NCBI GenBank assembly: GCA_963746825.1
Contig: CAVVCU010000003.1
Location: forward strand, 62,001 to 126,000
DNA length: 64,000 nt
Direction: 5' to 3'
From: JACVRW01 sp963746825
GTDB lineage: Bacteria; Actinomycetota; Thermoleophilia; Solirubrobacterales; Thermoleophilaceae
Positions 18,189 to 26,348 of this stretch are shown here, piece by piece. The position numbers and the translations under genes were made by a program. Under the pieces are notes generated by a model that did no database searches, had not been told where the DNA came from, and was given only the letters and a program-made list of their open reading frames with translations. The first letter of the stretch is position 1. Each line of letters starts with the position of its first letter.

Positions 18189-18196
18189 CCGGGTAG
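18172..18196 (+). promoter_or_regulatory. SigB/SigF-type promoter
   Basis: GTTTGC (-35), 13-nt spacer, GGGTAG (-10) at 18191-18196. This matches the actinobacterial SigF / Bacillus SigB consensus (GTTT, 12-15 nt, GGGTAT) and ends 10 nt before ATG 18207, implying a nearly leaderless mRNA. It partly lies in the end of the preceding secreted-protein gene. Confidence 0.6.
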
Positions 18197-18206
18197 CCGT
18201 TTGGCC

Positions 18207-18440
18207 ATGTGGGCAGCGGGAATAGTCGGAGGCGTCATCGCCATAGCAATCCTGGTCGCGCTGGTAGGTGCCTGGTTCGTGTCGATTCCGCTGGTGCTTC
18301 TGGCCGTCGCCGGCGTGTCCCTGGTCGCTCTCAACCGCCGGCGCAGGGACGTCAAGCGCCTTCAAGAGCACCGTGAGCAGGCTGCCAGCAACAAGATCGA
18401 GTTCACCGAGCGCGACAGGCAGACCCTCACGTCCGAGTAA
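18207..18440 (+). CDS. Small two-helix membrane protein
   Basis: 77 residues from ATG 18207 (a TTG at 18201 would add two). Two adjacent hydrophobic helices (about 5-40) are followed by a basic, hydrophilic tail (NRRRRDVKRLQEH...). No family recognised. A SigB/SigF-type promoter directly upstream suggests it is a stress-induced envelope protein. Five nt separate it from the DUF72 gene. Confidence 0.6.
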   Translation: MWAAGIVGGVIAIAILVALVGAWFVSIPLVLLAVAGVSLVALNRRRRDVKRLQEHREQAASNKIEFTERDRQTLTSE

Positions 18441-18444
18441 TTCG

Positions 18445-19185
18445 ATGCGGCCGGTGCGCGTCGGCTGCTCGGGGTGGAACTACGACAGCTGGCGGGGCCG
18501 GCTCTATCCCGAAGGCCTGGGCAAACCCCGCTGGCTGAGGCGCTACGCCGAGGTGTTCGACACCGTCGAGGTCAACTCGACCTTCTACCGGTTGGCCTCG
18601 CCGAAGGCCGTCGCCCGCTGGGTTGAGGAGACGCCCGAAGACTTCGTCTTCGCGGCCAAGGCCAGCCGCTATCTCACGCACGTCCGCCGCTTGGGCGACG
18701 TGGAGGAGGGCATCCGCCGCTACTACGAGCACATCGAGCCACTCGTCCGATCGCCCAAGCTGGGCCCGATTGTGTGGCAGCTGCCACCGAACTTCCAGCG
18801 CGACGACGAGGCTCTGGCGCGGGTCCTTGCGTTGCTGCCCGCCGGGCGTCATTGCTTCGAGTTTCGCCACGAGAGCTGGTTCGATCCCGACGTCTACGCC
18901 ATCCTGCGTGAGCGACACGCGGCCCTGGTGATCGCCGACCATCCGAAGTGGCCCTTCCAGGCTCACGAGCTGACCACTGACTGGTCGCTCGTGCGCCTGC
19001 ATCACGGGCATCGGGGCCGGCGGGGGAACTACTCCGCCGCCGAGCTCGACGACTGGGCTCAGCGGATCGCCGGTTGGCGGCGGCGCGCCGAAGTGCTCGT
19101 CTACTTCAACAACGACTGGGAAGGCTTCGCGGTGGCGAACGCCACCAGGCTCAAGCGGCGGCTGCGGCAGTCTCCAGACGCTTGA
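18445..19185 (+). CDS. DUF72 family protein (YecE-like)
   Basis: 246 residues, a TIM-barrel DUF72 protein. Characteristic elements are VGCSGWNYDSWRG (about 6-18), VEVNSTFYRL (about 40-49), FVFAAKASRYLTH and ECxFRHESWF-like FEFRHESWF. Members are widespread, probably phosphate- or nucleic-acid-related enzymes, but without a proven reaction. Its 3' end overlaps the convergent sigma-factor gene by 35 nt. Confidence 0.85.
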   Translation: MRPVRVGCSGWNYDSWRGRLYPEGLGKPRWLRRYAEVFDTVEVNSTFYRLASPKAVARWVEETPEDFVFAAKASRYLTHVRRLGDVEEGIRRYYEHIEPLVRSPKLGPIVWQLPPNFQRDDEALARVLALLPAGRHCFEFRHESWFDPDVYAILRERHAALVIADHPKWPFQAHELTTDWSLVRLHHGHRGRRGNYSAAELDDWAQRIAGWRRRAEVLVYFNNDWEGFAVANATRLKRRLRQSPDA

Positions 19186-19960
19186 GCGCCCTCCGCAGCA
19201 GACGCGACACGTGCATCTGGGAGTACCCGATCCGGTCGCCGATCTCGCGTTGGGTCAGGTCGTGCATGAAGCGCAGCTCCAGCACCTGGCGCTCTACCTC
19301 GGGCAGCGCCCGCCAGGTGCTCGCGATCGCGTCGCGGCTCTCCACGAGCTCGTAGGCCCGGTCCTCTCCGCCCAGCAGATCGACCAGCTCGCCCGCCTCG
19401 TCGTCGTCGCGCGAGGTCGGGGCGTTCAGCGACGCGGCCTCGTAGCTCGCGGCCGCCTCCTGCGCCTCGAGCACCTTCTCGACCGAGCAGCCGAGCGCCT
19501 TCGCCACCTCGCTGACCCGGGGAGACCGGCCGAGCGACTTGGAGAGCAGCTCGGTCTCGCGGTTGACCGCGAGCGTGCGCTCCTGCAGGTCACGGGGCAC
19601 GTGGAGCGCCCAACCCTTGTCGCGGAAATGACGCTTGAGCTCACCCAGGATGGTGGGCGCCGCGTAGCTCGAGAACTTCGTGCCTCGCCCGGGCTCGAAG
19701 CGATCGATGGCCTTGATCAGGCCCAGGCTCGCCACCTGCAGCAGGTCGTCGAAGGGCTCGTCGGTGTAGTTGTAGCGAAGGGCAAGGTCACGGGCGAGCG
19801 GCAGGAAGCGCCTCGCCAGCTCCTCGCGCGCGGCCAGGTCGCCCTCGTGGTGATAGCGGACGAGGAGCTCGCGCTCGACCTCCCGCTCCTCCTCGCGGCT
19901 GGCACCACCGCCGCGATAAAGCCGAAGCACCGGCCGACCGGCAACCGCGACTGCGTTCAT
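19151..19960 (-). CDS. SigB/SigF-family sigma factor (first of a tandem pair)
   Basis: 269 residues with region 2 (DDLLQVASLGLIKAIDRFEP), the diagnostic ELKRHFRDKGWALHVPRDLQE segment of region 3 in SigF/SigB proteins, and region 4 helix-turn-helix (LTQREIGDRIGYSQMHVSRLL). These group 3 sigmas drive general-stress or sporulation-like regulons and recognise GTTT/GGGTA promoters, four of which lie in this window. They are normally held by an anti-sigma factor, but no RsbW-like kinase is nearby. Strong GGAGG site 7 nt before the ATG. Confidence 0.9.
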   Translation of the reverse strand: MNAVAVAGRPVLRLYRGGGASREEEREVERELLVRYHHEGDLAAREELARRFLPLARDLALRYNYTDEPFDDLLQVASLGLIKAIDRFEPGRGTKFSSYAAPTILGELKRHFRDKGWALHVPRDLQERTLAVNRETELLSKSLGRSPRVSEVAKALGCSVEKVLEAQEAAASYEAASLNAPTSRDDDEAGELVDLLGGEDRAYELVESRDAIASTWRALPEVERQVLELRFMHDLTQREIGDRIGYSQMHVSRLLRRALKRLETAAAAA

Positions 19961-20116
19961 CTAAGACCTCCGTCTGCATGACGTTCGGTCCGAGTTGTGA
20001 CCGATCCGACCAAGGCCGGCCACGCGTCGTCCCCCACTTACTGACCTGGGCGGATTATCTCCCTTCGACTCCGTTCCGAAACTGAAACTGGCGGTTTATC
20101 TCAAGACGCATTTCGG
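19961..20116. other. Intergenic region between the two tandem sigma genes
   Basis: 156 nt upstream of the first SigF-type gene. It is moderately AT-rich (for example GATTATCTCCC and GGTTTATCTC stretches). I see no GTTT/GGGTA element facing 19960 and no clear terminator for the upstream sigma gene, so the two could be co-transcribed or have separate promoters. Confidence 0.4.
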
Positions 20117-20866
20117 CTAGGCGGCGGGGGTGAGGTGTTCCATGGCGCGGCGTAGGACGCGTGAGATGTGCATTTGGGAGAAGCCGACGCGTTTTCCGAT
20201 TTCGCGTTGGGGTAGGTCGTCGACTAGGCGCAGCGACACGACTTTGCGTTCGAGGTCGGTCAGTTCTCTCCAGTTGCCGGCGATGACTTCGCGTTCTTCG
20301 ACGGCGGAGTAGGTGTCGTCGGGGGAGCCGATCAGTTCCACCAGCGCGCCGGCGTCGTCTTCGTCGCGGGCTGGGGGGGCGTCGAGGGAGGCCACGCTGT
20401 AGTGGCTTGAGGCCAGGGTGGCTTCGAGTACTTGTTCGCTGTTGCAGTCAAGCTCGGCGGCGACCTCGCGCACGGTGGGTGAGCGCCCGAGGCGGCCCTC
20501 GAGCGCTTCGCGGGCGCGGCGGACGGCCAGCGCGCGCTCTTGGAGGTCGCGCGGGACGTGCATGGCCCAGCCCTTGTCGCGAAAGTGGCGCTTGAGCTCG
20601 CCCCGGATGGTGGGCACCGCGTAGGCCACAAAGCCGCTGCTGCGGTCGAGGTCGTAGCGGTCGATGGCCTTGAGCAGCCCCATGTAGGCCACCTGGGTGA
20701 GGTCGTCCAGCGGCTCGCCGCTGTTGGCGTACTTGGCCGCAAGATCGCGCGCCAACGGCATCAGCCTGCGCGTCAACTCCTCCCGCGCGGCCAGATCACC
20801 ATCGCGGTGATAGCGCACAAGCAGCCCTGCTTCTACTTCACGGTCAAAAGACGATGTAGCCGACAA
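20117..20866 (-). CDS. SigB/SigF-family sigma factor (second of the tandem pair)
   Basis: About 249 residues from TTG 20866, which has GGAGG 11 nt upstream (a TTG at 20884 would add six residues). It shares the ELKRHFRDKGWAMHVPRDLQE segment and the region 4 motif LPQREIGKRVGFSQMHISRVL with the first SigF-type protein, so this is a duplication. The 3' part (about 20117-20450) uses GAA, CAA, AAA, CTA and TCA codons far more than the 5' part or its neighbours, which use GAG, CAG and AAG. That mosaic suggests recombination with a foreign copy over regions 3-4. Confidence 0.88.
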   Translation of the reverse strand: MSATSSFDREVEAGLLVRYHRDGDLAAREELTRRLMPLARDLAAKYANSGEPLDDLTQVAYMGLLKAIDRYDLDRSSGFVAYAVPTIRGELKRHFRDKGWAMHVPRDLQERALAVRRAREALEGRLGRSPTVREVAAELDCNSEQVLEATLASSHYSVASLDAPPARDEDDAGALVELIGSPDDTYSAVEEREVIAGNWRELTDLERKVVSLRLVDDLPQREIGKRVGFSQMHISRVLRRAMEHLTPAA

Positions 20867-20884
20867 CGGGGACCAGACCTCCAA

Positions 20885-21004
20885 CGAAAGCTCAATTGAA
20901 CGTCGGTCCGCCGCCCAGCCGCCACGACTGACGAGCGTCCCTCAACCCGGCATTCTAGCCCAAACCCACACCCACCCAATAGGCGCCACACGCCAACCCA
21001 ACGC
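20885..21004. other. Intergenic region upstream of the second SigF-type gene
   Basis: About 120 nt between the sigma gene and the end of the coiled-coil gene, both leftward. The plus strand is unusually C/A rich around 20960-21000 (repeated CCCACA/CCCAA). No obvious promoter box, terminator or open frame. Confidence 0.35.
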
Positions 21005-21790
21005 TCAGTCCTGGAGGCGCCTCAGGGCCCGCTCACGCTTGGCGCGCTCCTTCTCGCGCTCGCGCGCCAGGCGGGCCGCTTCGCGCTCCTCGCGTTCGGC
21101 CTGGCTCAACGCGGCTCGCGCCGCCTCGACGCGGGCCGAGGCCTCCTCAGCGGCCTGCTCGGCCTGGTCACGGGCCGCCTCGGCCTCGTCCACGAGGCGC
21201 TCTGCCTCCGCGCGGTCGGCCGAACGCTTGCTCTCTCGCTTGGACGGCTTGCGGGGGCCGGCGCCGCCGCCCGCGGAGGGACCGTCCGGCGCCGAGAACG
21301 CCGAGCCAAGCCCCACGGCCTCGCGCTCGCGCACCAGGCGTCCGCGCGCCAGCTCCTCGCGGACGTCGTCGTCGAGCGCCGCGGCGTGCAGCGTCCCTCG
21401 CACGCGCTCCTTGAGCGCCGGTCCGCTCTTGCCCGTCTCGCTGGCGATCGCCTCGGCGCAGTCGGCCAGGGTCGCGGTCAGCTCGCGCTGCTCGCTCATC
21501 GCGGCGCGCAGCTCGTCGCGGTCGCCGCCGGCCAGGAGGCCCGCATGAGCCGCGCGCAGGCGCTCACCCGCCTTCAGCAGCGCGTCGGTCTCAGCGCGCC
21601 GCCGGCGCACCGCCTGGTTGAGCGCCCAGGCTCCGGCGGTGGGCTTGCGAAGCGCCTTGGCGGCGGCAGCGGCGTCCTTGTCGCCGTCGCCGCGCAGCTT
21701 CTTGGCCAGGGCGTCGCGCTGCACGACGAACTCGTCGAGCGGCAGGCCGTATAGGCGATCGACGTCCGCGTCGGGGAGCGGTTCGGCCAT
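21005..21790 (-). CDS. Coiled-coil protein, unknown function
   Basis: 261 residues. The N-terminal 140 residues form a helical domain seen in many actinobacteria (LYGLPLDEFVVQRDALAKKL, then KPTAGAWALNQ), of unknown role. The C-terminal 90 residues are a long Glu/Arg/Ala coiled coil. No signal or membrane segment. Last gene of the operon headed by the RpoD-like sigma gene at 24516, 5 nt after the DUF1360 gene. Confidence 0.6.
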   Translation of the reverse strand: MAEPLPDADVDRLYGLPLDEFVVQRDALAKKLRGDGDKDAAAAAKALRKPTAGAWALNQAVRRRRAETDALLKAGERLRAAHAGLLAGGDRDELRAAMSEQRELTATLADCAEAIASETGKSGPALKERVRGTLHAAALDDDVREELARGRLVREREAVGLGSAFSAPDGPSAGGGAGPRKPSKRESKRSADRAEAERLVDEAEAARDQAEQAAEEASARVEAARAALSQAEREEREAARLAREREKERAKRERALRRLQD

Positions 21791-21795
21791 CGGCC

Positions 21796-22311
21796 CTAGC
21801 GCGAGCGCTCAGCCGCCCGGTGCGCGAGCTGCAGGAAGTCGGAGATCGTGACGGCGGCGAGCACCGAGGCGGCGAAGCGAGTGGTGCGCGGCGCGGTGAG
21901 GAGCCCGAGATGAAAGCCCCCGGACACCCACATGCTCAGGCAGTACGGACAGGTCACGAGCTCTCCCGCCGTGCGCCGAAGGCCGCGCCCGCGAGGTCGC
22001 TCCTGCAGCTCGCCCGGCCCGCCCTTGTCCTCGAACTCCGTGAACGGGGCGCGCAGGAAGACGGTGACCTTCTCCTTGGCGAGCATCCGGCTCAGCTTGT
22101 GGGTGGCCACACCGGTGAGCAGCAGGTCGCGCTCGTCGAGGCGATCGGGCAGCTCGTGACCCGCGCGCCTCGCGGCGAGCACGCCTGCCGCGAGCCCCCC
22201 GTTGAACAGCGCCGCGAAGGCGGCGTGGGACGCAAACGAGGGGCGCTTCTCGGGCGGCGCGTATCCCGCGAACGCGCCGTCGGCAGGGGCCTCGCCGGTC
22301 TCGAGGCTCAC
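21796..22311 (-). CDS. DUF1360 membrane protein
   Basis: 171 residues from a GTG overlapping the YihY stop (GTGA). It has the DUF1360 hallmarks: ATHKLSRMLAKEKVTVFLRAPF (in two parts, about 78-98) and a CPYCLSMWVSG motif near 128-138, with flanking hydrophobic helices. The paired cysteines recall spore-coat-associated DUF1360 proteins in Bacillus; the function is untested. Tightly coupled in the sigma-led operon. Confidence 0.75.
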   Translation of the reverse strand: MSLETGEAPADGAFAGYAPPEKRPSFASHAAFAALFNGGLAAGVLAARRAGHELPDRLDERDLLLTGVATHKLSRMLAKEKVTVFLRAPFTEFEDKGGPGELQERPRGRGLRRTAGELVTCPYCLSMWVSGGFHLGLLTAPRTTRFAASVLAAVTISDFLQLAHRAAERSR

Positions 22312-23237
22312 GACTGGCTCTGCTCCATCTTGCGCGTGTCGCGCGGCTCCATGAAGGGCTCCTTGTCCTCCGGGCGCATGCCCTGCTCGATCTTGCGGCC
22401 GCGCTCGAGCTCCGCGTTGAACTCCGCTCCGAGCAGGATCATGATGTTCGAGATCCACAGCCAAACGAGGAAGATGATCGGTCCCGCGAGGGCGCCGTAG
22501 GTCTTGTTGTAGGAACCGAAGTTGGCCACGAAGAACGCGAAGGCCACAGAGGCGATCAGCCAGCCGATCACCGCCAGCACGGAGCCGGGGGAGATCCACT
22601 TGAAGCCGCGCTGTTTGACGTTCGGCGCCGCCCAGTAGAGCACCGCGAACATGAAGCTGACGAACAGCACGAGCACCGGCCACTTGGCGATGTTCCAGAT
22701 CTGGATGGCGGTGTCGCCGACGCCGATGAGGTCGCCGGCCTCTCGCGCGAGGCCGCCGCTGAGCGTGACCGCCACCGCGCTGATCGCGGTCAGCACCATG
22801 AGCAGGACGGTCAGCCCCACCCGCACCGGAAGGGTCTTCCAGATCGGCCGCCCCTCCTCGATGTCATAGACCACGTTCGAGGCGCGCATGAAGGCCGAGA
22901 TGTAGCCCGAGGCCGACCACACGGCGGCGGCCAGGCCGACGATGAAGACGACGCCCGACGCTCCCGAGCTGCCCTGCAGGTTCTCGATCGCGTCGGTGAG
23001 GATGTCCTTGGCGGGTCCGGGGGCGACGGTGGCGAGGTTGTCGAGCAGCGGGTCGGTGGCCGAGCTGCCGATGAGCCCGAGGATCGACACGAGCACGATC
23101 AGGGCGGGGAAGATCGACAGCACCCCGTAGTAGGTGAGCGCCGCGGCCCAATCGGTCAGGTTGTCGTCCTGGAACTCCGTGAAGGTGCGCTTGAGAACTC
23201 CGCCCGAGGACACGGCTAGCGCCTTCTGATGAGCCAC
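22308..23237 (-). CDS. YihY/BrkB-family inner-membrane protein
   Basis: 309 residues with six membrane helices and YihY/BrkB signatures (DWAAALTYYGVLSIFPALIV, about 29-48; later TYGALAGPIIFLVWLWIS). Often misnamed ribonuclease BN; it is a membrane protein of unknown transport or envelope role. The C-terminal 40 residues are charged and cytoplasmic. It overlaps the DUF3618 gene by 22 nt, so translation is coupled. Confidence 0.85.
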   Translation of the reverse strand: MAHQKALAVSSGGVLKRTFTEFQDDNLTDWAAALTYYGVLSIFPALIVLVSILGLIGSSATDPLLDNLATVAPGPAKDILTDAIENLQGSSGASGVVFIVGLAAAVWSASGYISAFMRASNVVYDIEEGRPIWKTLPVRVGLTVLLMVLTAISAVAVTLSGGLAREAGDLIGVGDTAIQIWNIAKWPVLVLFVSFMFAVLYWAAPNVKQRGFKWISPGSVLAVIGWLIASVAFAFFVANFGSYNKTYGALAGPIIFLVWLWISNIMILLGAEFNAELERGRKIEQGMRPEDKEPFMEPRDTRKMEQSQS

Positions 23238-23455
23238 AGCGCAACCAGGGCCACGCCTACCCCTGCGGCGACCGGCAACACCGGCTTGTCGCGCAGTGGC
23301 TCGGGGAGCCTGCGCTGAAGCTCCTGGGCCTTGGCCTGGGCCTGGGCCTTGACGTCCGTCTTGTGGGCGAGCGCCTCGACCGTCTGCCCGAGCTCGGCGC
23401 GCGTGCGCTCGATGTTCTCGCGCAGCCGGGCCTGTTCCTGCTCGGGGTTGGCCAC
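23216..23455 (-). CDS. DUF3618 small membrane protein
   Basis: 79 residues. An N-terminal helical stretch (RLRENIERTRAELGQTVEAL) matches DUF3618, followed by a hydrophobic C-terminal anchor (VLPVAAGVGVALVALWLIRRR in total, about 58-79). Such proteins often sit beside YihY and YtxH-type genes. The GTG start shares one base with the sigma stop (TAGTG). Confidence 0.78.
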   Translation of the reverse strand: MANPEQEQARLRENIERTRAELGQTVEALAHKTDVKAQAQAKAQELQRRLPEPLRDKPVLPVAAGVGVALVALWLIRRR

Positions 23456-24516
23456 TACCAGGGAGCCTCGGAGAGGGCCGCCACCTCGCGTATCTCGGCC
23501 AGGTGCTCGAGCGCCTTGTGCTCGATGCGCCGCACCCGCTCCGGCGACAGGCCCATCAGGCGGCCCGCCTCGCGCAGCGCGGTCGGGTCCTGGCCGCCGA
23601 TGCCGTAGCGCAGCTTGATCACCCGCCGCTCCTGCTCGGGGAGCTGTTCCAGCGCCTCGCGCACCGTGCGGTCTCGCAGCCCGATCTCCACCTCCTGGTG
23701 GGGCTCGGGCTCGTTGCTCGCCAGCAGGTCGCCGAGCTCGGTCTGGCCCTCCTCGCCGACCGTGCGCTCCAGACTGGTGATGGTGCGAAGGGCCTCGCGC
23801 GTCTCGTGCAGCTCAATGAGGGTGAGGTCGGCGGCGGCGGCGATCTCCTCGTCGGAGGGCGGGCGGCCGTGACGCGCCGCCAGCTCGCGCTCCACGCGGG
23901 CGATCTTGCGTTCGCGCTGGCCGATGTGGACGGGGATGCGGATGGTGCGGCCCTGGTTGGCGAGGCCGCGCTGGATCGCCTGGCGGATCCAGAAGGTCGC
24001 ATAGGTCGAGAACTTGTAGCCCTTGCGCCAGTCGAACTTCTCCGCGGCCCGGATCAGTCCGAGGATGCCCTCCTGGATGAGGTCGAGCAGAGCCAGCTCG
24101 TGGCCCTGGTACTTCTTGGCCAGCGACACGACCAAGCGCAGGTTGGAGTTGACCATCCGCTCCTTGGCCTCGAGGTCCCCGCGCTCGATGCGCTGCGCGA
24201 GCTCCACCTCCTCCGCGGCGGTCAGCAGCGGGTGCCGGCGGACGTCGCGCAGGAAGAGCTGCAGCGCGTCGCTGGTCATCGTGGCGAGCGCGTCGTGGTT
24301 GTACACCGGCCCGGCGGGCGGGCCGTGGCCGCAGTCGTCGGTCAGCACCACGCCGCGCGCCTCGAGCTGATCGTGCAGCGCCTCGTTCTCATCTTCGGGA
24401 AGGCCAAGCTCGGACACGAGCTCCGAGAAGTCGGAGAGATTCACGCAGCCCCTGTCCTCGCCGCGCTCGATCAGCGCCTCGAGCCGGCGCTCGGCGGAAT
24501 CGCCCGTCGTCGGCAT
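23455..24516 (-). CDS. RpoD-like sigma factor leading a five-gene operon
   Basis: 353 residues. Residues 10-50 resemble sigma region 1.1 (LIERGEDRGCVNLSDFSELV), followed by complete regions 1.2-4.2: DLIQEGILGLIRAAEKFDW, the FSTYATFWIRQAI -10 helix, NQGRTIRIPVHI and a C-terminal helix-turn-helix (GRLMGLSPERVRRIEHKA). With a partial region 1.1 it is close to a primary sigma factor, but its promoter is of the SigB/SigF type, so I call it an alternative RpoD-like sigma. It precedes DUF3618, YihY, DUF1360 and a coiled-coil gene with overlapping ends. Confidence 0.88.
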   Translation of the reverse strand: MPTTGDSAERRLEALIERGEDRGCVNLSDFSELVSELGLPEDENEALHDQLEARGVVLTDDCGHGPPAGPVYNHDALATMTSDALQLFLRDVRRHPLLTAAEEVELAQRIERGDLEAKERMVNSNLRLVVSLAKKYQGHELALLDLIQEGILGLIRAAEKFDWRKGYKFSTYATFWIRQAIQRGLANQGRTIRIPVHIGQRERKIARVERELAARHGRPPSDEEIAAAADLTLIELHETREALRTITSLERTVGEEGQTELGDLLASNEPEPHQEVEIGLRDRTVREALEQLPEQERRVIKLRYGIGGQDPTALREAGRLMGLSPERVRRIEHKALEHLAEIREVAALSEAPW

Positions 24517-24525
24517 AGGCTTGGT

Positions 24526-24550
24526 CTACCCCTGCGGGGGGGTGCTAAAC
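24526..24550 (-). promoter_or_regulatory. SigB/SigF-type promoter of the RpoD-like sigma operon
   Basis: On the minus strand: GTTTAG (-35), 13-nt spacer, GGGTAG (-10), ending 10 nt upstream of ATG 24516. It lies in the 40-nt gap after the LigD-polymerase gene. This implies a sigma cascade: a SigF-type factor turning on an RpoD-like factor. Confidence 0.62.
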
Positions 24551-24556
24551 GGGGGA

Positions 24557-25438
24557 TCAGGCCAGCGCCCGCAGGCGCTTGCGGGGTTGCGACAGGCCGC
24601 GGGCCTCACCCTGCATGCCCGCCCAGGGATCGCCCTTGCGACGCAGGCGCCGCAGCACGGTCCGGATCGTCCAGCGATCGGCTTGCAGCTTCGAGTCCGA
24701 GAGCTCGCTCCACTCGATCGGGGTGGCCACGGGCGCTCCGGCGCGGGGGCGGACCGCGTAGGGGGGCACGACGGTCTGGGCATAGCGGTTGCGCAGCACG
24801 TCGACCAGGATGCGCCCCCCTCGCTTCTCCTTGCGGAACTCGGTGGTGAGGGTGTCCGGGTCGCGCTCCGCCAGCAACCCGGCGAGGTCGTCCGCGAACT
24901 CCTTCACGTGATCGAAGTCCGCGCGGCGCTGGATCGGTGTCCACACGTGGATTCCCTTGGAGCCCGTGACCTGGGCGAAGGGCTCCAGGCCGACCTCGCG
25001 CAGCAGCTCGCCCGCGCTGCGGGCGGCGCGCCGGACGTCGGCGAAGTCGCTGCCCGGCGCCGGGTCGAGGTCGATCACGAGGCGGTCGGGCCGGTCGATC
25101 CGGTCCGCGCGCGAGAGCCAGATGTGCGGCGTGATCGTGTTCTGATTGGCCAGGTACACCAGGGTGCGGGCGTCGCTCGCGATGGCGTGCGTCACGCTCC
25201 CGCCGTGCTTGGCCGCCTCCACGCGGCCGACCCAGGCGGGAAAGTAGTCGGGCGCGTCCTTGTGGAAGAAGCCGCGCTGGCCTATGCCGGCGGGAAAGCG
25301 CTGCAGGCTGAGCGGGCGGCCCTCGACGTGGGGCAGCATCCACTCCGCCACCTGCTCGTAGTACTCGGCCAGCTCCCCCTTGGTGATCCCGTCTTCGGGG
25401 AACAGCACCTTGTCGGGATGGCTGATCTCGACGCTCAC
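24557..25438 (-). CDS. ligD: LigD-type primase-polymerase domain protein
   Basis: 293 residues matching the polymerase (PolDom) module of LigD, an archaeo-eukaryotic primase-type enzyme that fills gaps during non-homologous end joining. The start is VSVEISHPDKVLFPEDGITKG; the catalytic DxD is in LVIDLDPAP (about 152-160), and GSKGIHVWTPI is the conserved nucleotide-binding stretch. GTG overlaps the ligase stop (GTGA). It forms an operon with separate ligase and phosphoesterase genes. No ku gene is in the window. Confidence 0.9.
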   Translation of the reverse strand: MSVEISHPDKVLFPEDGITKGELAEYYEQVAEWMLPHVEGRPLSLQRFPAGIGQRGFFHKDAPDYFPAWVGRVEAAKHGGSVTHAIASDARTLVYLANQNTITPHIWLSRADRIDRPDRLVIDLDPAPGSDFADVRRAARSAGELLREVGLEPFAQVTGSKGIHVWTPIQRRADFDHVKEFADDLAGLLAERDPDTLTTEFRKEKRGGRILVDVLRNRYAQTVVPPYAVRPRAGAPVATPIEWSELSDSKLQADRWTIRTVLRRLRRKGDPWAGMQGEARGLSQPRKRLRALA

Positions 25439-26334
25439 GAGGGCACCTCCCGCACCACGTCGGAGGCGGCCTTGTCGTCGCGCAGGCCCAGGTAGCGCGG
25501 GTGGCGCAGGCGCCCGTCGCGCGTCCACTCGGTGAAGGCGATCTGGGCCACCAGCTCGGGCTTTACCCAGTGCGTGCCGCGCGGCACGGGGTGGACCTCG
25601 GCGAACGGGTTGTCATCCACCTCGAGCTCTCGCATCGCCGCGCCCAGCTCGGCGAGGGTCGACTGTCCGAACCCCGTGCCGACCTTGCCGGCGTAGCGGA
25701 GCTGCTCGCCCTCGAAGTAACCCACGAGCAGCGCGCCGAAGTCGGTGCGCGTGCCCTGCGGCGCCGTGTAGCCGCCGATCACGAGCTCCTGCTCCGCGTG
25801 GCACTTGAGCTTGAGCCAGTCGCGCGAGCGCGCGGCGCGATACGGGCTGTCGGCGCGCTTGGCGATCACCCCCTCCAGGCCCTTGCGACAGGCCTCCTCG
25901 AACAGGCGCTCGCCATGCTCGTTGCGGTGCGGGGTGAAGCGAATCGGGTCGTTGAACCGCAGGCCGTCGCGCAGCTGTTGCTTGCGCTCGCGCAGGGGCA
26001 GCTCGCGCAGGTCGGTGCCCTCGAAGCGCAGCAGGTCGAACACGTACAGATAGATGGCCACCCGCTCCTTGCCTCGGCGCTGCAGCCGCCCGAATCGCGA
26101 GATCCCGTGGCTGTCGAGGGCCACCACCTCGCCGTCGATCACGAAGTCCTTGCACGGATCGGCTTCGAGGGCCTCGGAGATCTCCCAGTACTGAGCGCTC
26201 ATGTCACGGTCCGTGCGCGAGAGCAGGCGCACCCCCGAGCCGTCGCGGTGGGCGACGCAGCGAACGCCGTCGAGCTTGCGCTCGAAGATCCAATCGGGAT
26301 CCGAGAAGGGCTCGTCGGACAGCACGGCCTTCAT
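25435..26334 (-). CDS. ligD: ATP-dependent DNA ligase (LigD ligase module)
   Basis: About 299 residues from ATG 26334; a CTG at 26352 overlapping the phosphoesterase stop and better placed behind GAGGTGG is a possible start adding six residues. Adenylation motif ERKLDGVR (Lys near 20), then VIDGEVVALD, EGVIAKR and WLKLKC: complete nucleotidyltransferase motifs, followed by an OB-fold domain. It seals double-strand breaks with ATP, using ends processed by the neighbouring polymerase and phosphoesterase. It is a stand-alone module rather than part of a fused LigD. Confidence 0.9.
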   Translation of the reverse strand: MKAVLSDEPFSDPDWIFERKLDGVRCVAHRDGSGVRLLSRTDRDMSAQYWEISEALEADPCKDFVIDGEVVALDSHGISRFGRLQRRGKERVAIYLYVFDLLRFEGTDLRELPLRERKQQLRDGLRFNDPIRFTPHRNEHGERLFEEACRKGLEGVIAKRADSPYRAARSRDWLKLKCHAEQELVIGGYTAPQGTRTDFGALLVGYFEGEQLRYAGKVGTGFGQSTLAELGAAMRELEVDDNPFAEVHPVPRGTHWVKPELVAQIAFTEWTRDGRLRHPRYLGLRDDKAASDVVREVPS

Positions 26335-26348
26335 CGGCTCGTAGGCGC

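Noticed and set aside
22864..23244. Frame overlapping the YihY gene on the same strand
   Set aside because: Arg/His-rich translation typical of an off-frame read through a conserved membrane-protein gene.
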